A stretch of 62,438 nt of DNA, from assembly GCA_003139995.1 (NCBI GenBank), contig PLIC01000228.1:7335-69772 (forward strand), in the 5' to 3' direction. The DNA comes from Candidatus Acidiflorens stordalenmirensis (lineage in GTDB: Bacteria > Acidobacteriota > Terriglobia > Terriglobales > Acidobacteriaceae). Shown one piece after another: positions 44,558 through 52,064 of the stretch. The notes under the pieces are model-generated. The model made no database searches, was not told the DNA's origin, and was given only the letters and a program-made list of their open reading frames with translations. A program made the position numbers and the translations under genes. Each line of letters starts with the position of its first letter. Position 1 is the stretch's first letter.

Positions 44558-44689
44558 TAAAGAGTGTTTCATAAATGATCTTTTGCAAGGGCGCGGCTTC
44601 AGCCGCGCCGTTTCGAGCACTAAATCAGGGGCTTTAGCCCTTGAGGGGTGCAGCCTCCCAACAAATCCGCATATGAAACACGCTCTAAA
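44558..44689. mobile_element. Family C MITE-like repeat, copy 1
   Basis: Imperfect terminal inverted repeats (taaagagtgtttcataaatg at 44558-44577 and catatgaaacacgctctaaa at 44670-44689) enclose the two-hairpin core gggcgcggcttcagccgcgcc and ggggctttagccc. The 132-bp unit has no coding capacity and needs a transposase from elsewhere to move. Related copies are at 45876 and, without the ends, at 51416. Confidence 0.75.
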
Positions 44690-44732
44690 CTAATCCCATT
44701 TGTGCAGCGCGTGTTGCTTGCGGAAAATGCTG

Positions 44733-45809
44733 CTACTCCGCATCCTTCCGAGCTGCTGTCTCCGCTCCCATCAGTCCGTACTCGTCTTCGACGATGTACG
44801 AGCAAATGCGGAACGAATCACAATCCACTCCTGAAAGCCGAGCCAGATATTCCGCCGCCAGTTGTGCGGGCAGGATATCGATCATGAACTGCCATTCTGC
44901 GGGCACATGAGGAAGCTGAAAGACCAGATCGCCTGCATCCGGCGGAAGATCCTGGCCAATCAACATGACTGAGGCTCCCAGATGTCTGAGGTCGCGCGCC
45001 ACCGATAGGTCTTGCTCTCGGATGCGCAGCCCGTTGACCCACATCCCGAAGCGAGCTCCCTTGACGACCATCTCTTGCGGGCCGTGTCTGAAGGCGCCGG
45101 TCCCCAACGCGGTCGCCTCGGATTTTGCGCCTTCCTCCCACAAAAGCCTTGCCTCCTGACAACTCCCCAGACTGCCGCCGCGGGCCAGGAAATGGACAAG
45201 TTTGCCAGGTGCAAGCCAGCCGTTGCCGGCAATCTGCTCCTGCCAGCTTGGAATTTTGCGCTCCGCCTCGGCGGCCGAAATGCATAGCGAGGCTGCGAGC
45301 TTGCCGTCAAACCTATCGGCCGCCGCACACGCAAGAGCTGCCGCCGCCAAGGCCAGCGTGGAATAGGTGTTCACCGAGATCGCGTGGTCCCGCAAAGTCG
45401 GAACCAGGATTGAGATCTGCGCTTCCTGCGCGAGCGCGCCGTCCGCTGAATTCGTTATGCCAATGACGGTTGCTTCGCTCTCGCGAGCTTTGGCCAGCAG
45501 GTTCACAATTTCTACGCTGCGGCCGCTCCGCGATATTGTGATGATCGCCGACTCCGCCGGTAAAGTGGCGAACTGCGCGAGTTCCCCAGCGTCTTGCATG
45601 TACACCGGTCTCCCCGCGCGGTAAAAGATCGCACCCGCCCCAAACGCCGCATGCCAGCTGCTCCCGATCCCGGTCAAATACACATGGCGAGCCTTTCGGA
45701 TGCTGGCGGCCGCAGTCTGTAAGCTGCGCCAGCCCACTCCCGATAGGTGATCGATGGTTCGCTCCAGCTCTTGCGGCTGCCGGAGTATGTCTTGAAGAAA
45801 GTGAGTCAT
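44733..45809 (-). CDS. SIS domain phosphosugar isomerase/deaminase (AgaS or GlmS C-domain type)
   Basis: This 358-residue protein consists of two sugar-isomerase (SIS) domains and lacks the N-terminal glutaminase of GlmS. The first domain has VYLTGIGSSWHAAFGAGAIF, TISRSGRSVEIVNLLAKARE and GITNSADGALAQEAQ. The second has LARGGSLGSCQEARLLWEEG and FRHGPQEMV, the region carrying the isomerase-site histidine in GlmS-type proteins. It probably isomerises or deaminates a phosphorylated aminosugar. It heads a likely minus-strand operon with Gfo/Idh, the TonB receptor and a ROK kinase, fitting use of an amino- or keto-sugar. Confidence 0.87.
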   Translation of the reverse strand: MTHFLQDILRQPQELERTIDHLSGVGWRSLQTAAASIRKARHVYLTGIGSSWHAAFGAGAIFYRAGRPVYMQDAGELAQFATLPAESAIITISRSGRSVEIVNLLAKARESEATVIGITNSADGALAQEAQISILVPTLRDHAISVNTYSTLALAAAALACAAADRFDGKLAASLCISAAEAERKIPSWQEQIAGNGWLAPGKLVHFLARGGSLGSCQEARLLWEEGAKSEATALGTGAFRHGPQEMVVKGARFGMWVNGLRIREQDLSVARDLRHLGASVMLIGQDLPPDAGDLVFQLPHVPAEWQFMIDILPAQLAAEYLARLSGVDCDSFRICSYIVEDEYGLMGAETAARKDAE

Positions 45810-45875
45810 TCACTGCCTTGTAAAAACGCCGCTTGAAAGTGTCCAGTGCTCCAGTCTCCCGGCGCCGCCATCGAC

Positions 45876-46008
45876 TAAAGCGCGTTTCATAAATGGTTCT
45901 TTGAAGGGGCGCGGCTTCAGCCGCGCCGTGTCGAGCTACGCAAACTGGGGCTTTGGCCCCTGAGGGAACTAACCGTCTCCTCCGAAAACTGGTTTATGAA
46001 GCAGGTTG
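45876..46008. mobile_element. Family C MITE-like repeat, copy 2
   Basis: The left end aaagcgcgtttcataaatgg, the core gaaggggcgcggcttcagcc and ggggctttggcccctgag, and the right end ctggtttatgaagcaggtt match copy 1 in order. The ends are more diverged. It lies between the SIS and DUF1080 genes and stops just short of the DUF1080 stop codon. Confidence 0.75.
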
Positions 46009-46015
46009 ATGGCCT

Positions 46016-47008
46016 CTACTCTCTTGCCGGGGTGATCACGATGTTTCGAAAAGCGACGTGGCTGTTCTCGCTGCCCTGGAGATAGATTGGCCCGGGCAGT
46101 TCTTCGTGACTGTCGAGCGCTCCACCCGTGATTCCGGGGATTTCCTGATGATCGATAATCGTTGTCCCATTCTGGAGGACGGTGATCGTTCGCCCGATTA
46201 AGGTGATATCGAAGGTTTGCCATTCTCCCGGCTTGCGCGGCATCTCCGGCGAGGGCGCCAGGAAGCCATACACTCCGCCAGTATGATGGCTCGGCGGTTC
46301 CTTGATGGAATCGTCTTCGATCTGGACCTCGTAGCGGCCCCGCAGGTAAACGCCGCTGTTCGCATTGGGGGCGCAATTGAACTCGATGTGAAGCTTGAAA
46401 TCTTGGAACTTCTGCTCGTTGATGATCTCCGGACCATGTCCAGGGCTGACCAGCGTCCCGTTCTCCACTTTCCAAACCGTCGCGGGATTCGGGTCGCTCA
46501 TTTTCCACCCAGTCAAATCCTTTCCGTTGAACAGCGACACCGGCTTACCCCACTTGGGGGTGCCTTTTGTCTGGAGAAGCGGCGCCCGTACGCCGGACCA
46601 TGTCCAGGGGCCTTCTTTGGGTCCGGTGACAGACCCGGACAGAGTGTTCCCGTTCAGCTTTCCCGTAAAGACCATGTCGGCGGGCAAATCTTCTTCCTCC
46701 TTAGGCGAAACGAAAATGACCTCGCCATCGGAGATCTCAACCTTGGGAAGGGGTCGGGCATTTCCCCAGCGGCCGACCATCTGTGCCGCCAGTTTCCCAT
46801 CTTCCAGCCGAATCTCCAGCCACGAGGGATATTCGTGGCCGGCATCCTTCAGGGTCAGGTCCCAGCGGCCGAGGAAAGGTTTGGCGGTAGCCGCATCTGG
46901 AGCGGAGCCCGTGAGATTTCGGGGCCCCTTTGCGAAAGTGGCATGAGCTGAGCTTAGGACGGCGACGAAGAGGGCAGCGCAGAAGAGGGTTTGCAAGTGC
47001 CTCGGCAT
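46016..47008 (-). CDS. DUF1080 family protein (3-keto-disaccharide hydrolase type), exported
   Basis: This is a 330-residue protein. ATG 47008 gives a signal peptide (MPRHLQTLFCAALFVAVLSS, AHATFAKG). Residues about 40-135 form a first beta-domain (PFLGRWDLTLKDAGHEYPSW). From about 150 comes the DUF1080 (PF06439) concanavalin-like domain: PVSLFNGKDLTGWKMSDPNP, KVENGTLVSPG, FKLHIEFNCAPNANSGVYLR, EVQIEDDS and NGTTIIDHQEIPG. This family cleaves 3-keto-glycosides made by Gfo/Idh-type oxidation. Its promoter (TTGACA, 17 bp, TAGAAG) overlaps a pair of LacI-type operators, and it is divergent from the LacI gene. Repression by LacI is very likely. Confidence 0.91.
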   Translation of the reverse strand: MPRHLQTLFCAALFVAVLSSAHATFAKGPRNLTGSAPDAATAKPFLGRWDLTLKDAGHEYPSWLEIRLEDGKLAAQMVGRWGNARPLPKVEISDGEVIFVSPKEEEDLPADMVFTGKLNGNTLSGSVTGPKEGPWTWSGVRAPLLQTKGTPKWGKPVSLFNGKDLTGWKMSDPNPATVWKVENGTLVSPGHGPEIINEQKFQDFKLHIEFNCAPNANSGVYLRGRYEVQIEDDSIKEPPSHHTGGVYGFLAPSPEMPRKPGEWQTFDITLIGRTITVLQNGTTIIDHQEIPGITGGALDSHEELPGPIYLQGSENSHVAFRNIVITPARE

Positions 47009-47024
47009 AGTTTTCTCTCGCTGT

Positions 47025-47049
47025 GAAACCGGTTTCTGCAACCGGTTTC
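47025..47049. promoter_or_regulatory. Tandem LacI-type operators O1/O2 of the DUF1080 gene
   Basis: gaaaccggtttc (47025-47036, a perfect 12-bp palindrome) and gcaaccggtttc (47038-47049, one mismatch) repeat at a 13-bp period. They cover the predicted transcription start and leader of the DUF1080 gene. CpG-centred palindromes of this kind are typical of LacI-family operators. Confidence 0.85.
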
Positions 47050-47055
47050 CACAAC

Positions 47056-47084
47056 CTTCTATGCCGCCTCTCCCGCTTTGTCAA
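47056..47084 (-). promoter_or_regulatory. Promoter of the DUF1080 gene
   Basis: On the minus strand TTGACA (47084-47079), a 17-base spacer and TAGAAG (47061-47056). The expected start is near 47049, at the outer operator. Confidence 0.7.
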
Positions 47085-47172
47085 GCCTTTTTTTCGCGCC
47101 TCACGTTGCCCCAGTAAAAAATGCTGCCGACCGTGGCCTTTGCCGCTAATCCGTGGTAGGTTCAGGTGTCGT

Positions 47173-47197
47173 GTAATCGGTTTCGGAAACCGCTTTC
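47173..47197. promoter_or_regulatory. Tandem LacI-type operators O3/O4 upstream of the lacI-type gene
   Basis: gtaatcggtttc (47173-47184) and gaaaccgctttc (47186-47197) match O1 at 10 and 11 of 12 positions and again repeat at a 13-bp period. Their junction forms the perfect inverted repeat cggtttcggaaaccg. A TGTAAT -10 candidate at 47172-47177 overlaps them, implying autorepression. Confidence 0.8.
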
Positions 47198-47306
47198 ATC
47201 GCATAGCTCGATCACAACCCCGCTCGGCAACTCATTCGCGCCATCACCGTTCTGGGGTGTTTCTTCGGGCCGCACAAGTTCCGCTGTCCGGAAGGGGGCG
47301 CTTGCC

Positions 47307-48350
47307 ATGAGCCACACCATGAGCGAAGTGGCCACGCGAGCCGGAGTTTCCAAGGCGACGGTCTCGCGCGTACTCAACCGCACTCACACCATCGCGCCCG
47401 AGACCGAGCGGCGCGTCCTGGAAGTCGTGCGCCAGTTGAAGTATCACCAGAATGTTCATGCGCGCCGTCTGGCCACCGGCCGCAGCGATCTGTTTGGGCT
47501 GGTCATATCGGAGATCATCAATCCTTATTTTCCGGAAGTCATTCGCGGCTTTCAGGCGGAAGCGTGGGATCGCGGTTTTGACGTCGTCCTGTGCAACACC
47601 GAATACAACTCGCAGCGCAGTCTGTCGGTCATTCAGAAGCTCATCGAGGGCGATGTTCGCGGCGTGGCGATCATGACTTCGTCCCTCGACAAGAGCGGCA
47701 CTTCCGAATTGACCGCGGCTGGAATTGGCGTTGTCTTTTGCAATCTTGGTCCCGCCGAAAGGCTGCTCGGCAATATCTCCATCGACTACCAGCGGGGAAT
47801 CGCGCAGGCCATTGAGCACGTTGTGCAACTCGGCCATCGCCATGCCGCGGTCATCGCTGGCCCAGAGGACAACCGCACTGCTGTGATCATCAAGCAGGCG
47901 CTGGTCGCCGGACTCAACCAGCGCAAACTCAATCTTTCCGCCGTCGTCAACAGCGACTACCGCGTGGATGCCGGCGCGTCCGCCGTGCGCGCTCTCGTCG
48001 CCGCACCCGAACTGCCAACCGTCATTTTTTGTGGAAGCGACCTGATTGCGATGGGAGCAATGAACGCTCTCGAAGAGGCCGGAGTGCGAATTCCCGAGGA
48101 CGTCTCGGTCATCGGCATCGACGATATCTCTTTCGCTTTTCTCGCCCGCCCGCCTCTGACCACGATCCGCGTTCCGCGCGAACGTTTGGGCAGGATTGCA
48201 TTTCAAGCGCTCGACAAGATGCTGAAACTGAAACGCCGCAAAGGGGTCGACTACTATCTGGAAACGGATTTGGTAATTCGCCAGTCTACCGCTCCGCCCC
48301 GAAGTCGCGCATTGGGCAGTGTCGACCTCTTGCTGGCGCGTGCTCGTTAG
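47307..48350 (+). CDS. LacI family transcriptional regulator of the sugar locus
   Basis: This 347-residue protein starts at ATG 47307. The helix-turn-helix is at residues 5-24 (MSEVATRAGVSKATVSRVLN), followed by the hinge region (RRLATGRSDLFGLVI). The periplasmic-binding-like ligand domain has IINPYFPEVIRGFQAEAWDR, IDYQRGIAQAIEHVVQLGHR, FCGSDLIAMGAMNALEEAGV and VIGIDDISFAFLARPPLTTI. The DNA contacts in helix 2 (KATVSRVLN) are canonical. It is divergent from the DUF1080 gene with matched operators at both promoters, so it probably represses both and is released by a sugar. Its stop overlaps that of the convergent Gfo/Idh gene. Confidence 0.95.
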   Translation: MSHTMSEVATRAGVSKATVSRVLNRTHTIAPETERRVLEVVRQLKYHQNVHARRLATGRSDLFGLVISEIINPYFPEVIRGFQAEAWDRGFDVVLCNTEYNSQRSLSVIQKLIEGDVRGVAIMTSSLDKSGTSELTAAGIGVVFCNLGPAERLLGNISIDYQRGIAQAIEHVVQLGHRHAAVIAGPEDNRTAVIIKQALVAGLNQRKLNLSAVVNSDYRVDAGASAVRALVAAPELPTVIFCGSDLIAMGAMNALEEAGVRIPEDVSVIGIDDISFAFLARPPLTTIRVPRERLGRIAFQALDKMLKLKRRKGVDYYLETDLVIRQSTAPPRSRALGSVDLLLARAR

Positions 48351-49591
48351 AACTGCGGCGCGATTGCCTTCGCTTCCTCCAGCGTGATGCGCTGTCTTCG
48401 GCGGTATGCCAGGTTGGCCATGTGCACTGCCATCGCCGACCGGTATCCAATCTCGACCGGCGCATTCGGCGCCTTGCGAGTTCGTATGCATTCCATCCAA
48501 TTCGACATGTGGTCCTGGTCTTTCGTCTTGCCCGTGAGTGCTGCCGCGTGCGGCCGATTTATCTTCTCCGGGGAGTAGCGGATAAACTCTCCCTCCTCGC
48601 CGTTCACCATGTCGGATTCCAGCCACCCATGTTCGATCGTGCCGTCACTGCCCAGGATGCGCTCGCCCAACCCATAATGGCGGTTGCTGAATGTGGACTG
48701 CCAGGTCACGACGAGGTCGTCCGGAAAATCGAACGTCACGGCGATCGTATCCGGAACTTCCCGTCCGTCCTTCTCCGAGAAAACCCCGCCCGACATGGTA
48801 GCCGCCGCCGGAAGCGGCAGGTCGAGCGCCGTCATGGTCCATGCGATCTGGTGGACCAAATTCTCGGTGACGTTCCCTCCGGAGAACTCCCAAAACAATC
48901 GCCAGTTGATCAGCCGGTAGGCGTCGAAGGGGCGATCGGGACGGCCGTTAAGAAATGCGCTCCAATTGACGTTCTGCGGAGTACAGTCCCTAGGGACCGG
49001 ACGAACCCACTGTCCTTGTCCATGAGGCGTATTCCGGCTCATCCAAGATTCCACTTGTGTGACCTTCCCCACGATCCCGTCCCGAATCCATCTCCTCGCG
49101 TCGGCGAGCGCGCCTGAACTTTGAAACTGCAGGCCGATCTGGACGACGCGGCCCGAATCCTTCGCTGCCGCCAAACACTGCTCGGCCTCGGGAATCGACC
49201 AGGTCATAGTCTTTTCCGCATAAAGGTCCTTCCCGGCGGACAGCGTATCCAGAAAATGCCGGGCGTGCGTGTGCAATGGACTGGCCACGATGACGGCGTC
49301 GATGTCCTTCCTGTCGAGCAGCCGGCGGTGATCGTCAAACGTCTCGATGCCCGGCGCCAGCTTCTTAGCTTCGTCTCGTTGCCGGCTGTAAATATCGGCG
49401 ATCCCCACCAACTGGACTCCGCGGACCGCCACCACCTCCTGCAGAAGATCTTGTCCGCGGTTCCCCACACCGATCATGCCGACGCGAACACGATCGTTTG
49501 CGCCCAGCACCTTTGCCGGCGGGTAGGCCAGAAAGGCAGCCGTTCCCAGAGCCGCCTGCTGCAGAAAATCACGTCTCGTTTTGGCTGTCAT
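48347..49591 (-). CDS. Tat-exported Gfo/Idh/MocA oxidoreductase, second copy
   Basis: This is a 414-residue protein with a twin-arginine signal (MTAKTRRDFLQQAALGTAAF). The NAD-binding motif is VGMIGVGNRGQDLL. The active-site lysine is in YAEKTMTWSIPEAEQ (EKT instead of the usual EKP). The GFO_IDH C-terminal part has MSRNTPHGQGQWVRPVPRDC, LVHQIAWTMTALDLP and FDFPDDLVVTWQSTF. It differs clearly from the copy at 43161, so the two probably act at different steps. It follows the TIM-barrel isomerase gene by 38 bases on the same strand. It likely oxidises or reduces a sugar or keto-sugar in the periplasm. Confidence 0.92.
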   Translation of the reverse strand: MTAKTRRDFLQQAALGTAAFLAYPPAKVLGANDRVRVGMIGVGNRGQDLLQEVVAVRGVQLVGIADIYSRQRDEAKKLAPGIETFDDHRRLLDRKDIDAVIVASPLHTHARHFLDTLSAGKDLYAEKTMTWSIPEAEQCLAAAKDSGRVVQIGLQFQSSGALADARRWIRDGIVGKVTQVESWMSRNTPHGQGQWVRPVPRDCTPQNVNWSAFLNGRPDRPFDAYRLINWRLFWEFSGGNVTENLVHQIAWTMTALDLPLPAAATMSGGVFSEKDGREVPDTIAVTFDFPDDLVVTWQSTFSNRHYGLGERILGSDGTIEHGWLESDMVNGEEGEFIRYSPEKINRPHAAALTGKTKDQDHMSNWMECIRTRKAPNAPVEIGYRSAMAVHMANLAYRRRQRITLEEAKAIAPQF

Positions 49592-49629
49592 AGTCCATCT
49601 TCCCTAGTTCAAGTCGCTGGTCCAAATCG

Positions 49630-50667
49630 TCACAGAGCTCCAGCTTCTTGCAAGATCTTCTTCATTCCGGACCAACTTTTCCGCGATGACTGTTCCGGAG
49701 TGCCACCGCCATCCCAATGCGTCTCCAGGCTCACGGCGTAGTGATAGCCGTCGCGCTTGAGTGCCTTGAACTGTCCCACCCAGTCGACGATTCCGCGGCC
49801 CATCGCTTCCCATTCATACTCCTTGCCGCGCTTGACCGCGTCCTTGCAATGGCAGTGACCGATCCGCTCTTTGGGCAGCGCCTCATATCCGTCGGGATAG
49901 GGCTTCTCGCCGCTAGCCGCCGCGTTGGCCGCATCCCAATTCAACATCAAGTGTGGCGACTTCACCGATTCCAAGACCTTCGCCGCTTCTGCCCCGGTCG
50001 ATGTATTGCATGCCTCTTCATTTTCCAGTAGCAGAATGACGCCTTTCCTCCCCGCCTTTTCCGCTGCCTCCCGCAGCCGGTCATTGATCGCGGCACGATA
50101 CGGTTTTTGGTCCTGAAGCCGCCAGAAATCGAAGCATCGCACACGGTCGGTCTCGAAGACCGCTGCCGCCCCAAGAGCGCGCTCCAGCACTTCGTCCTGC
50201 TGGTTGAAAGTGAAGCCGGCCTTGAACTCGTCGCGCTGGCTGTATTTGGATGGCGGAGCGCCCGGCCAATCCACCTTAAACAGCGGGCTGGCAATGTCCG
50301 TCACACGCAATCCATACTTTTGCAGAATTCCTCGCGCTTCCGCGATTTCATTCGAATCGAGATTCAGCACATTCTTATCCCACATCTCGCGCAGCTCGAC
50401 CCATTCCATCCCGAATTCACGCGCGGCCACTTCGCAAGCGCGCCCAAAATCCTGCCCGATCTCGTCGCTGATGACGCCAACTCGGAATATCGAAGACATG
50501 CGCTGAACCGGAACCGTGGACTCGTGGGTTTTCTGCCCATCGTCTTTTGATAAGTTCATCCCTGGATGGACCGCGGCGGCTGCAACTCCATCCCACCTAC
50601 GAACAGCGCACGCGCTGGCGGCCGCGACTCCGATCCCGGCAATGAACCGACGACGCGAAATTGGCAC
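49630..50667 (-). CDS. Tat-exported sugar phosphate isomerase/epimerase-like TIM-barrel protein
   Basis: This is a 345-residue protein. GTG 50667 is chosen because a gggga Shine-Dalgarno precedes it and the twin-arginine signal (VPISRRRFIAGIGVAAASAC) then sits at the N-terminus. The AP_endonuclease_2-type barrel follows from about residue 60 (FRVGVISDEIGQDFGRACEV). Metal ligands are visible as Glu in VILLLENEEACN, Asp in LMLNWDAANAA, His in IGHCHCKDA and Glu in VSLETHWDGGG. Members of this family interconvert keto-sugars or inositols and are often paired with Gfo/Idh enzymes, as here. Confidence 0.9.
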   Translation of the reverse strand: MPISRRRFIAGIGVAAASACAVRRWDGVAAAAVHPGMNLSKDDGQKTHESTVPVQRMSSIFRVGVISDEIGQDFGRACEVAAREFGMEWVELREMWDKNVLNLDSNEIAEARGILQKYGLRVTDIASPLFKVDWPGAPPSKYSQRDEFKAGFTFNQQDEVLERALGAAAVFETDRVRCFDFWRLQDQKPYRAAINDRLREAAEKAGRKGVILLLENEEACNTSTGAEAAKVLESVKSPHLMLNWDAANAAASGEKPYPDGYEALPKERIGHCHCKDAVKRGKEYEWEAMGRGIVDWVGQFKALKRDGYHYAVSLETHWDGGGTPEQSSRKSWSGMKKILQEAGAL

Positions 50668-50789
50668 AGATTCCCCCTTTTCTGAAACCTCATTACAGCA
50701 GCCCAGGCCGGCTTGACCGGTCTTTCTGACTCTATCGGTCGCCATCTGCGCCGCCTCTGGCCGCGTTCAACCGCATGATCCTACCACGT

Positions 50790-50945
50790 TGTCGACAGAT
50801 TCTAGAGCATTTCCCGAGTTGCTGTAGATGGAACCAAGAACGGGTAGGGCACCCTTCACAGGCTGCGGAGAAACGGAGGGTTCGTATCATGGCGTCGCTT
50901 CAGCATTGCCAACATTCCCCGAAATCAAACGCCCCTTTAGGGGGC
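50790..50945. repeat. Family D repeat, second copy
   Basis: ggctgcggagaaacggaggg, ttcgtatcatggcgtcgctt and aatcaaacgcccctttaggg parallel 20737-20815 in the same order, with roughly three quarters identity by eye. Confidence 0.7.
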
Positions 50946-50950
50946 AGGAG

Positions 50951-50994
50951 CTTGGGTGGCGCAGCGCTTCAGCGCTGCGGTAACTGCCTTGTTT
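50951..50994. repeat. Family E repeat, uninterrupted copy
   Basis: cttgggtggcgcagcgcttc followed by agcgctgcggtaactg, containing the palindrome gcagcgcttcagcgctgc. The other copy, at 21971-22061, is split by an insertion. Confidence 0.8.
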
Positions 50995-51415
50995 TGACTT
51001 CGGCTCTAGCCGCTGAGGTTACACTCTCTGCTCGGAAGCTAGTTTTTCAGCAACCTGTTTAGCCTCAGAAGGCCAGATATCCCGAGTTCATGCACATGAT
51101 CGGATTCAGCCTAAGTCGCGACGCAACCCGAGAATCTCACCGCTAGCCACGGGGAATCAGCAGAGTAACAAGTGGGATAAGTTGGTCGTCTGGCGAAGCG
51201 TGGATTGTTGGATAAGGAAGAATTCACCCGCGAAAGCGCCAAGCACCCAGCCCCGGAAGGGCAAACCATCCTAGCCCAGCGTTTCAGCGCCGGGAAAAGT
51301 AGAAGCATTGAGCAAAGTCCCAAAGGGACGGCCCAGCTATCACTAACGATGTGTGGATCGCCGTAAAAGAGCGGCCCTTCAGGGCGGCGTAAGACTCGGG
51401 TATTGACTCTGTCTT

Positions 51416-51484
51416 GAAGGGGCGCGGCTTCAGCCGCGCCGCAAGTCCGCTTACAAAAAACAGGGGCTTTAGCCCCCGAGGGCC
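51416..51484. repeat. Family C core, third copy
   Basis: gaaggggcgcggcttcagcc, then caggggctttagcccccgag. The terminal inverted repeats of the other copies are not seen. Confidence 0.8.
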
Positions 51485-51543
51485 ACACATTACGCCAGGA
51501 GATTATTCATGTTCCAGGCGGATTCGGCGTTGCCGCATCCTCG

Positions 51544-51640
51544 CTCGTGTAGGGACGGGCGCCCTCGCGAGCCTGCCGCCGAAGCCCCGAGCGAAACCGA
51601 GGGGGAAGCCGAAGGGTCCAATTCGCGCGAAGCTCGGCAG
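51544..51640. repeat. Family A repeat, composite copy
   Basis: gtgtagggacgggcgccctcgcgagcctgc followed by gaaaccgagggggaagcc, agggtccaa and cgcgaagctcggcag. It resembles the composite copy at 739-850. Confidence 0.8.
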
Positions 51641-52064
51641 CCAGCCACGCTCACACCAACTCTGCATTCGCTATAGCCCAGTAAGCCGCGAACCAAGAGC
51701 GATTCCCCAAAAGCACCCGTGTACCTGTCCACTTCCCCTGTGCCCTCCTTGCCCCCTGTGGTGAAAAATCCCAATCGAGGATGAAATCCTAGCTTTCAGG
51801 CCGTTTTCGCGAATGAATTAGGACCTATCCCTTAATCCCCGTGGTCAGGATGGCAATCCTATCCCACTTGTTACTACCTTGATTCCCCAGCGCCAGAGAC
51901 CCAGGCGGGTGACCCGCGCCTTGCGCTTTTTGCAAGGGGCGGGTGTTGGCGCCGCTAAGGCTGCCGCCCGTCTCACGCGCATCTTCATCGCGCCGGTGTC
52001 ATTCACTCCAGCTCAGGCGGCGATGTTCCCGGTTCTACTGGCCACCGCCCACTGACCACTGCCG

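Larger units (their letters stand above)
50668..52064. other. 1.4-kb gene-free repeat island
   Basis: No coding sequence with gene-like features was seen between the TIM-barrel gene and parB. The stretch holds a family D copy (about 50790-50945), a family E copy (50951-50994), a family C core (51416-51484), a family A copy (51544-51640) and other word-like repeats (for example tgaccactgccgttac near 52060). Open frames here, such as the 125-codon one ending at 51111, are composed of repeat sequence. Confidence 0.75.

Noticed and set aside
51111..51488. 125-codon open frame on the minus strand in the repeat island
   Set aside because: It consists of family C and other interspersed repeat sequence (GAKAPVFCKRTCGAAEAAPL), with no Shine-Dalgarno or domain, so it is not a gene.
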